This document shows positions 1 to 5,219 of a DNA stretch of 5,219 nt, piece after piece; the stretch's first letter is position 1, and each line of letters starts with the position of its first letter. The DNA comes from Anaerolineae bacterium (GTDB taxonomy: Bacteria > Chloroflexota > Anaerolineae > JAFGEY01). Position numbers and translations under genes: made by a program. The DNA lies in the NCBI GenBank assembly GCA_016929205.1, contig JAFGJF010000632.1, forward strand, positions 1 to 5,219. Reading direction: 5' to 3'. Under the pieces are notes generated by a model, which was not told the DNA's origin, made no database searches, and worked only from the letters and a program-made list of their open reading frames with translations.

Positions 1-581
1 ACGATCTTGCTGCGCACGTCCTGCTTGGTATCTGTCGGTGGAACGGGGAAATAGCCGCGCTTGGGTGGAATCTGCCCGCCTTTGCCGCCGGTTTCGCCAC
101 TGTTCCACCATCCTTCCGAGCTGTCTACCTCGTAGAAGGCTGTGTTGGTGCCGCCGCCGTAACGCACGTTATCGAACAGGAAAAACTCGGCTTCGGGGCC
201 CCAATAGCTGATGTCGGCGATGCCGGTCTGCTTGAGGTAAGCTTCGGCTTTTTTGGCCACGTAACGCGCGTCGCGGGTGTAGGGCTGCCGGGTCAACGGA
301 TCATAGATGTCGCAAATGACGACCATCGTCGGGATCTCAAAGATCGGATCAACAAAAGCTGTGGTCGGATCCGGGATCAGGATCATGTCCGACTCGTGGA
401 TTTCCTGGAAGGCACGGATCGATGACCCGTCGAATCCAATACCCTCTTCGAACAGTTCCTCGGTCAATTCGCGGCTCGGGGTGCTAAAGTGATGCCACAT
501 TCCGAGCAAGTCGGTGAATCGAAGGTCGACCATCTTGACTTCTTGGGCTATGGCAATGGCATCTGCTACTGTTTTTGACAT
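1..581 (-). CDS. glnA: Glutamine synthetase, type I (N-terminal 193 residues; 3' end outside window)
   Basis: The enzyme joins ammonia to glutamate using ATP to make glutamine, the main entry point of ammonia into cytoplasmic metabolism. Type I enzymes form dodecamers. The visible 193 codons start MSKTVADAIA and cover the N-terminal beta-grasp domain and the start of the catalytic domain. Family signatures are FDGSSI (residues 50-55; D51 and S54 belong to the site shared between subunits), ESDMILIPDP (63-72), TGIADISYWGPEAEFF (119-134; E130 and E132 match metal-binding glutamates of the Salmonella enzyme) and RGYFPVPPTD (175-184). The GWWNSGETGG stretch before RGYFPVPP looks like the GSI-beta group, which is typically controlled by adenylylation, and glnE lies next door. 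The adenylylated tyrosine near the C-terminus is off the left edge and cannot be checked. The ATG at 581-579 is well supported: AAGGAG lies 9 nt upstream and the family N-terminus begins there. The gene is transcribed divergently from glnE. Confidence 0.97.
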   Translation of the reverse strand, partial: MSKTVADAIAIAQEVKMVDLRFTDLLGMWHHFSTPSRELTEELFEEGIGFDGSSIRAFQEIHESDMILIPDPTTAFVDPIFEIPTMVVICDIYDPLTRQPYTRDARYVAKKAEAYLKQTGIADISYWGPEAEFFLFDNVRYGGGTNTAFYEVDSSEGWWNSGETGGKGGQIPPKRGYFPVPPTDTKQDVRSKI

Positions 582-590
582 ACTCGTTTT

Positions 591-596
591 CTCCTT
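591..596 (-). promoter_or_regulatory. Ribosome binding site of glnA
   Basis: The minus strand reads AAGGAG, separated by 9 nt from the glnA ATG. This is a near-perfect Shine-Dalgarno core at workable spacing and fixes the glnA start. It contrasts with glnE on the other strand, which has only a weak purine stretch before its start. Confidence 0.75.
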
Positions 597-673
597 ACGC
601 ATAGAATGATAAGATCGTGATCGTACAGGGCTTTTACTTGCCTGAATGTATCGGCCCACGTGCTTGAGCCAGA

Positions 674-696
674 TGTGTTTGTTCCGACTGTGTTTG
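674..696. repeat. Direct repeat TGTGTTTG x2 in the glnA leader, 15-nt period
   Basis: The octamer TGTGTTTG occurs at 674-681 and again at 689-696, separated by TTCCGAC. Seen from glnA, the two CAAACACA copies lie just downstream of the expected transcription start, where a bound regulator could block or modulate initiation. I do not recognise the motif as a known nitrogen regulator site (it does not fit the GlnR/TnrA or NtcA patterns). It could also be a chance repeat. Confidence 0.35.
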
Positions 697-710
697 CACC
701 AGACATAGTT

Positions 711-740
711 ATTATAAAGCAACTCCACCTTTGCCGTCTA
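711..740 (-). promoter_or_regulatory. Probable sigma70-type promoter of glnA
   Basis: On the minus strand a perfect -10 hexamer TATAAT (716-711) is preceded at 18 nt by TAGACG (740-735), which matches TTGACA at four of six positions. Transcription would start near 704, giving glnA a leader of roughly 120 nt. It is the best promoter match in the intergenic region and points towards glnA. The assignment rests on consensus matching only. Confidence 0.5.
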
Positions 741-824
741 GTACCCAAATGGGGCATCTTGCGCAAAAACGAAAATTCCGTTAATATAAGTGAGACAACG
801 AGTGGATTGACGAAAGCGATAGTT

Positions 825-3800
825 ATGTCCTTTGAAGAATTTGGCAATCACAATGCAATGCGTGACCTCTTGTCGCCGATACACCTGTCCGATTCGTGTG
901 CTGCGCAGCGTTGTCTGCTGCGTATCGCAAACTCGCCGCAGGCACGAGTATCGTTGGCCGCGTTTTTTCCACATCTGCTGGCTGCATTGTCCACGGCTGC
1001 CGATCCGGACCGTGTGTTGGTCAGCTTGGAGCGGTTTATAAACGCTGCCGGAGATGGGTTGACGATGCTGGATTATCTGGCCGGCAATCCACGCGCGGTG
1101 GATATCCTGGTCACACTTTTTGCGGGAAGCCAGTTCTTGACCGAGATCTTGCTGCGCAATCCAGAGTATTTTGAGCTGCTGGTGGTGCACAAGGAACTCG
1201 CACAGCCCAAAAATGTCGTTCAGTTTTGTGCTGAGGCGCGAGCCTGTATCGCCAGTCATGATGGCCGGGGCACACTTGACGCTCAACTCGATGCACTGCG
1301 ACGTTTTCAGCGGTGGGAGTTGTTGCGTATTGGCGCGTGCGATCTGCTCGGTCTGCTGGACCTGCCGGCGGTGATGAGGCAACTCTCACATCTCGCGGAT
1401 GGGTTGGTCCAGGTTTGCCTCGATTTGGCTGCTGTGCAAACCGGGACGCCGGCGAAAGGCTTTGCTGTTATCGGCATGGGGAAACTTGGTGGGGACGAGC
1501 TAAATTATAGCTCGGACATCGATCTGCTGTTCTTGGCGGCGTCGCGTGCGGATGGCTATCGGCGGCTGGGTGAGCGATTGATCGATGTGCTGGCGCGGGT
1601 CACGGCAGAGGGATTTCTCTATCGCGTGGATATGCGACTGCGTCCGTGGGGCCAGGTCGGACCGTTGATTTCCTCACTTGATGGCTATATCAAGTACCTG
1701 GAGAAAAACGCGCGGCAATGGGAAAAGCAGGCGCTTCTCAAAGCACGGGTCATCGCCGGGGACTGGGCAGTTGGAGAGGCGTTTTTGTGCCGGGCAGAAC
1801 CGTTGTTGTTCGGTTCGCCTATCGACGACGTGCGCGCCGCTGTGTATGCGATGAAGCAGCGTACCGAGGAGCAGTTGCTCAAAGACGGGCGCGAGTGGGG
1901 CGAGGTTAAATTGGGCAAAGGATCGATTCGCGACGTCGAGTTTGTGACCCAGTATCTGCAATTGGCACATGGTTCGGAAAGGCCAGAGATACGCAGCCGC
2001 AATACGCTCGACGCGTTGGTGCGTCTATCGTCTCACAAGCTTTTGTCGGCGGACGAATATCGCGTACTGGCGGACGGCTATGTCCTATTGCGTACGGTCG
2101 AACACCATTTACAAATGATGAACTATCGACAAACCACTTCTTTACCTGGCGAGCAAAAGGCGCTCAATCATCTGGCACAGCGATTGGGGTTCCAGGGCAA
2201 ACGAGCCGATGAGCAGTTTGTGATGCGCTATGAGCAGCACCAGGCTGCCATTCGGGCCGTTTATTTGAGGCATCTGGGGGATGAAAAAATGCAAGATGCA
2301 GCCAGCCAACACTCTTCTCCGCCATTGTCATTGGGTGAGATGCGCCAACATCTGGCGCGTATGGACTCGTCCTATGCCGATGTGTTTAGCAACAAAGAGA
2401 TTAAACAGCACGCGCTCCTTGCGGAGCAGCTTGACGGCGAACGCCTGGTCGAGGTGAATGCCGTACCTTTGGATGGCGGGCGCTGGCGCGTAACCATCGT
2501 GGCGTTCGACTATCCCGGTGAATTGTCCTTGATTTGCGGCTTGTTGTTTGTGTATGGGTTTACCATCCTGGATGGCAATGCGTTTACCTATGGGCCTGAA
2601 CCTGTGTCGTCTTTTGTGTCTCGCAGCCAACCCAAGATTAAGCCCAAGGGAGCGCAGCGCAAAATTGTCGATGTATTTACCGTGCACCGTGGGGATGAGG
2701 CAGTTTTGGAGGAGACGTGGATCCAGTATCGCGACGATCTGGCCGGACTGCTAAAACGGATGGACGACGGGCAACGGCGGGAGGCGCGGGGCGCGCTTGC
2801 CAAACGTGTTGTCTCGGCGCTACCCAGCATAAGCGGAAGCACGCCGACGCTGTATCCGATCGATATCGAGATCGATAACGATACGTCTGATGAATACACC
2901 GTGCTTTACATCAGCGCGCCGGATACGATCGGCTTTTTGTATGAATTTGCGAATGCGCTCGCCACCAACCGTATTTACATTGCACGGGTGGTCATAGACA
3001 CGGTTGGGGATCGCGCGCACGATGCGCTTTACGTCACGGATGCCAGTGGATCCAAGATCGTCGATCCCGACAGGCAGCGAGAATTGCGCGCGGCGACGGT
3101 GCTGATCAAGCACTTTACGCACCTGCTACCGCATTCGCCAAATCCCGAGTCGGCTATGCTTCACTTTCGTCAGTTCGTCGGCCAAATGTTTCAGCGCCCC
3201 GATTGGCCCGACGAATTTGCCTCGCTGGAAAACGTCGAGGTGCTTGACCGTCTTGCACGCCTGCTCGGGGTAAGCGATTTTTTGTGGGACGACTTTTTGC
3301 GGATGCAGCACGCCAATCTTTTTCCTGTCGTTCGTGACGTTGATGCGCTCAAAACGGCCAAGTCCAAGGCGCAATTGCAGGTTGAATTAGGGGAAACACT
3401 GCGCCCGGTGCACAGCGGGCCACAGGCACCGGCGGAGGACGCACCCTGGCAGGCGACGCTCAACGCGTTCAAAGATCGTGAAATGTTTCGTATCGATATG
3501 CGTCACATCCTGGGGCACTCGCCCGAGTTTTGGAATTTTTCGGAGGAACTCACCGATCTTGCCGAGATCGTGGTTAATGCTGCTTATCACCTCTGCCACG
3601 AGGATCTGCGAACCCAATATGGCACACCTACCCTTCCGGACGGCCAGGTCAGTGAGATGACGGTGTGCGCGCTGGGCAAGTGCGGCGGCAGGGAGCTGGG
3701 CTTTGCGTCTGATATCGAATTGATGTTTATCTATTCTGGCAATGGTACAACCTCGGGGCCACAGACCATTGCCGTTTCCGAGTTTTACGAAAAGGTGGTG

Positions 3801-4502
3801 CAGATGTTTTACAGCGCCATTCGGGCCAAAAGGGAAGGTATTTTTCACATCGACCTGCAGCTGCGCCCCTATGGCAAAGCCGGCAGCATGGCCGTGTCTC
3901 TGGAGGCGTTTCGCCGTTACTTTGCGCCGAATGGCCCGGCCTGGGCCTATGAACGGCAGGCGCTGGTCAAGTTGCGCCCGGTGGCGGGCAACGCGCGGTT
4001 GGGGGAAAAGGTGGTCAAGCTGCGCGATCAGTTTGTGTATAGCGGGATGCCGTTCGACAGTACGGCGATGCGCGCGATGCGCGAGCGGCAGGTTCGCCAC
4101 CTGGTTGCCGGCGGCACGTTCAATGCCAAGTTCAGCCCTGGCGGCCTGGTCGACGTCGAGTACCTGATCCAGGGTTTGCAGATCGCATATGGACATCGCG
4201 ATCCTGCGTTGCGCGCGACCAATATCCGCCAGGCGATGGCGGCGTTACACGCAGCCGGGGTTCTTGACAAAAACGATTACGACCAGCTCCGGCGGACGCA
4301 TACGTTTTTGCGCTGGCTGATCGATGGGCTGCGCATGGTGCGCGGCAATGCGCAAGACCTGACGGTGCCTGATGCAAACAGCGAGGCGTTTGCCTTTCTT
4401 GCCCGCCGCCTGCGATATGGGAATGATGTGGCACAACTGAGCAACGACCTGGAATATCATACCTCGCACATGCGAGAACTCGATAAGCGGCTGTTGGGTT
4501 AG
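825..4502 (+). CDS. glnE: Bifunctional glutamine synthetase adenylyltransferase/deadenylase with inserted ACT domain pair
   Basis: GlnE transfers AMP from ATP to a tyrosine of glutamine synthetase, lowering its activity, and removes it by phosphorolysis. From the ATG at 825 the protein has 1225 residues, against 946 in E. coli. Domains in order: N-terminal helical part (1-200); adenylyl-removing nucleotidyltransferase with GMGKLGGDELNYSSDIDLLF (D231, D233) and RVDMRLRP (D269); helical domain with GSIRDVEF (366-373), ending near 487; a GlnD-like block with two ACT domains (about 505-770); then the adenylylating nucleotidyltransferase with GKCGGRELGFASDIELMF (D963, E965) and IDLQLRPYG (D1010); and a second helical domain with KFSPGGLVDVEY (1102-1113). 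The inserted ACT pair accounts for the extra length. In the second catalytic site the usual D-x-D is D-x-E, which the superfamily pattern allows. The start at 825 is chosen because GlnE similarity begins soon after it; the Shine-Dalgarno is weak, and Met12 at 858 is an alternative. Divergent to glnA, its expected substrate. Confidence 0.95.
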   Translation: MSFEEFGNHNAMRDLLSPIHLSDSCAAQRCLLRIANSPQARVSLAAFFPHLLAALSTAADPDRVLVSLERFINAAGDGLTMLDYLAGNPRAVDILVTLFAGSQFLTEILLRNPEYFELLVVHKELAQPKNVVQFCAEARACIASHDGRGTLDAQLDALRRFQRWELLRIGACDLLGLLDLPAVMRQLSHLADGLVQVCLDLAAVQTGTPAKGFAVIGMGKLGGDELNYSSDIDLLFLAASRADGYRRLGERLIDVLARVTAEGFLYRVDMRLRPWGQVGPLISSLDGYIKYLEKNARQWEKQALLKARVIAGDWAVGEAFLCRAEPLLFGSPIDDVRAAVYAMKQRTEEQLLKDGREWGEVKLGKGSIRDVEFVTQYLQLAHGSERPEIRSRNTLDALVRLSSHKLLSADEYRVLADGYVLLRTVEHHLQMMNYRQTTSLPGEQKALNHLAQRLGFQGKRADEQFVMRYEQHQAAIRAVYLRHLGDEKMQDAASQHSSPPLSLGEMRQHLARMDSSYADVFSNKEIKQHALLAEQLDGERLVEVNAVPLDGGRWRVTIVAFDYPGELSLICGLLFVYGFTILDGNAFTYGPEPVSSFVSRSQPKIKPKGAQRKIVDVFTVHRGDEAVLEETWIQYRDDLAGLLKRMDDGQRREARGALAKRVVSALPSISGSTPTLYPIDIEIDNDTSDEYTVLYISAPDTIGFLYEFANALATNRIYIARVVIDTVGDRAHDALYVTDASGSKIVDPDRQRELRAATVLIKHFTHLLPHSPNPESAMLHFRQFVGQMFQRPDWPDEFASLENVEVLDRLARLLGVSDFLWDDFLRMQHANLFPVVRDVDALKTAKSKAQLQVELGETLRPVHSGPQAPAEDAPWQATLNAFKDREMFRIDMRHILGHSPEFWNFSEELTDLAEIVVNAAYHLCHEDLRTQYGTPTLPDGQVSEMTVCALGKCGGRELGFASDIELMFIYSGNGTTSGPQTIAVSEFYEKVVQMFYSAIRAKREGIFHIDLQLRPYGKAGSMAVSLEAFRRYFAPNGPAWAYERQALVKLRPVAGNARLGEKVVKLRDQFVYSGMPFDSTAMRAMRERQVRHLVAGGTFNAKFSPGGLVDVEYLIQGLQIAYGHRDPALRATNIRQAMAALHAAGVLDKNDYDQLRRTHTFLRWLIDGLRMVRGNAQDLTVPDANSEAFAFLARRLRYGNDVAQLSNDLEYHTSHMRELDKRLLG
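2337..3134 (+). other. GlnD-like segment with tandem ACT domains inside GlnE (about residues 505-770)
   Basis: The block opens with a helical stretch (RMDSSYADVFSNKEIKQHAL from 512) resembling the segment before the ACT pair of GlnD. ACT1 (about 553-625) begins WRVTIVAFDYPGELS, with G565 at the first turn, and ends KIVDVFTV (613-620); about 25 residues including SSFVSRSQPKIKPKGAQ are inserted before its last strands. A charged helix follows (about 626-670). ACT2 (about 688-767) is more canonical: DNDTSDEYTVLYISAPD (ending D700), G703, then DALYVTDASGSKIVDP. In GlnD, ACT domains sense glutamine. Here they sit at the junction of the two catalytic halves, where in E. coli GlnE a linker passes the PII and glutamine signals. 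Direct glutamine sensing is therefore a reasonable inference, not something shown. Boundaries are accurate to about 10 residues. Confidence 0.85.
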
Positions 4503-5219
4503 TAGCCAGCTTGGTCTTGCACAGATGTCACTTGGTATACGGCAATGTTGTTGTATTTTTCTCCAAGGATCTCGTGCGTTTCCTGCACGCCGCCATAAGT
4601 AGAGGCCATATTGGCCGCGTCAACTTGAACGTATAACACATCCCCCACAGATGCGCCATCAAAATGGGTGTTTGTGGTGTCGAGGTATGGGCTGACAAGG
4701 GTCAAGGTCACTGTCTCGCCAGGCCATATCACTTGTTGTATTCCCCAGGCGATTCCCTGCAAACAGCGACCGTCGTTCCAGACTTCGTTGACGCCAGCGG
4801 GGGGCGGACTGGGATTGACGTACAAGTCGACCCAAAAGGATTGGGTTGTCGGCGCGCGACCCGCGTTGGCGATCACAACGTGGACAGTGCTGCCGTTGTT
4901 TTCAGGCTCGCCAACGGTCACGTCGATATGTTTTACGATCAGATCCGGGGCAACGACATGGTTGCGTATTGCCAGGGGCAGGTATACGGTTGCTGTTATC
5001 TCATCTCTTACCGTCAGCAGAAAGGATTTACTTGTCGTGGCTCTGCCGTCGCTTACCAAGATAGTGATGGTGGACGTGCCGGTCAGTCCCATTGTAGGGG
5101 TGATGGTGACGGTGCGGCGGGTACCTGACCCGTCAAAGACGATGCTGTTTGGCGGCACCAAGGCTGTGTTCGATGAGACTGCAGAGAGGTCCAAGTCAAC
5201 GGGATCGGTTTCTGCATCG
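4499..5219 (-). CDS. Exported multidomain beta-sandwich protein, C-terminal part (5' end outside window)
   Basis: The reading frame is open to the right edge, so only the last 239 residues are visible; the TTG at 5194-5192 is an internal codon, not a convincing start. The first ~70 residues (DAETDPVDLDL, SSNTALVPPNSIVFDGSG, TVTITPTMGLTGTSTITILV, SDG, SFLLTV) form one repeat of the Ig/cadherin-like type found in tandem in bacterial surface proteins. A linker VYLPLAIRNH follows (residues 78-87; positions 4987-4958). Residues 90-230 resemble a CARDB-type adhesion domain: APDLIVKHIDVTV, then HVVIANAGRAPTTQSFWVDLYVNPS and a Thr/Val-rich end. Low lysine and abundant Thr, Ser, Val and Asn fit an extracellular protein. 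No membrane anchor, LPXTG or other sorting signal is seen at the C-terminus (VTSVQDQAGY). The signal peptide would be off-window. The specific function is unknown; binding or adhesion is a guess. The stop overlaps the end of glnE on the other strand by 4 nt. Confidence 0.85.
   Translation of the reverse strand, partial: DAETDPVDLDLSAVSSNTALVPPNSIVFDGSGTRRTVTITPTMGLTGTSTITILVSDGRATTSKSFLLTVRDEITATVYLPLAIRNHVVAPDLIVKHIDVTVGEPENNGSTVHVVIANAGRAPTTQSFWVDLYVNPSPPPAGVNEVWNDGRCLQGIAWGIQQVIWPGETVTLTLVSPYLDTTNTHFDGASVGDVLYVQVDAANMASTYGGVQETHEILGEKYNNIAVYQVTSVQDQAGY

Larger units (their letters stand above)
582..824. other. Divergent intergenic region between glnA and glnE
   Basis: This 243-nt stretch separates the two divergent starts. 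It holds the glnA ribosome binding site, the probable glnA promoter, the TGTGTTTG repeat and a small tandem repeat, GATCGT twice at 613-624. The part nearest glnE (about 765-795) is AT-rich. On the glnE strand the frame stays open back to a GTG at 660, but those 55 codons do not resemble GlnE and run through the glnA promoter, so I treat them as non-coding. I found no convincing RNA gene, terminator or glutamine riboswitch here. Confidence 0.7.

Noticed and set aside
582..704. Glutamine riboswitch (glnA RNA motif) in the glnA leader
   Set aside because: I could not find the conserved three-way-junction core sequences; only a weak 5-bp hairpin (653-670) is visible.
750..764. Sigma54-like element on the plus strand (GG at 751-752, GC at 763-764, 10 nt apart)
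   Set aside because: Only the GG/GC dinucleotides fit; the rest of the TGGCAC-N5-TTGC consensus matches poorly, and sigma54 is not expected in the inferred phylum.
759..787. Possible glnE promoter: TTGCGC (759-764), 17 nt, TAATAT (782-787)
   Set aside because: Spacing is good and it would give a leader of about 30 nt, but the hexamers match consensus at only three and four positions, too weak to annotate.
807..812. TTGACG, a good -35 match upstream of glnE
   Set aside because: The matching -10 position falls inside the first codons of glnE and shows no TATAAT-like sequence.
566..847. Minus-strand frame of 93 codons covering the intergenic region and overlapping the glnA start
   Set aside because: It runs through the glnA promoter, leader and Shine-Dalgarno in a different frame from glnA, has no recognisable family features, and is best explained by chance.
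3387..4196. Minus-strand open frame of 269 codons inside glnE
   Set aside because: It lies wholly antisense to the conserved adenylylating half of GlnE, whose motifs are intact; its Arg/His-rich composition is typical of an antisense shadow.
4485..4515. Terminator hairpin at the glnE end
   Set aside because: Only about 4 bp of complementarity (GGCT/AGCC) and no T-tract on either strand.

Overview
The window shows part of a nitrogen-assimilation locus, most likely from a member of the Chloroflexota (Anaerolineae-like). That placement is an inference. It rests on a class I glutamine synthetase, an unusual glutamine synthetase adenylyltransferase, and a secreted beta-sandwich protein with a VYLPLAIRNH linker, a segment type I associate with exported Chloroflexota proteins. 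No rRNA or other marker settles the taxonomy.

Layout. Positions 1-581 (minus strand) hold the first 193 codons of glnA; the rest of the gene lies off the left edge. Positions 582-824 are a divergent intergenic region. It carries a good sigma70-type promoter for glnA (-10 TATAAT), a leader of about 120 nt with a short direct repeat, and a strong Shine-Dalgarno site in front of glnA. Positions 825-4502 (plus strand) hold a complete glnE, the bifunctional adenylyltransferase/adenylyl-removing enzyme that acts on glutamine synthetase. Positions 4499-5219 (minus strand) hold the C-terminal part of a large exported protein with Ig/cadherin-like and CARDB-like beta domains. Its 5' end is off the right edge, and its stop codon overlaps the glnE stop tail to tail.

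How the genes fit together. glnA and glnE are a target-modifier pair: GlnE would attach and remove AMP on GlnA to switch off and restore ammonia assimilation. The main point of interest is the build of GlnE. A block of about 265 residues, resembling the C-terminal sensory part of the uridylyltransferase GlnD and containing two ACT domains, sits between the adenylyl-removing half and the adenylylating half. Without this block the protein would be about 960 residues, close to a conventional GlnE (946 in E. coli). The arrangement suggests a modifier that senses glutamine or another amino acid directly, through built-in ACT domains, rather than only through GlnD and PII. The exported protein at the right shows no functional link to nitrogen metabolism.
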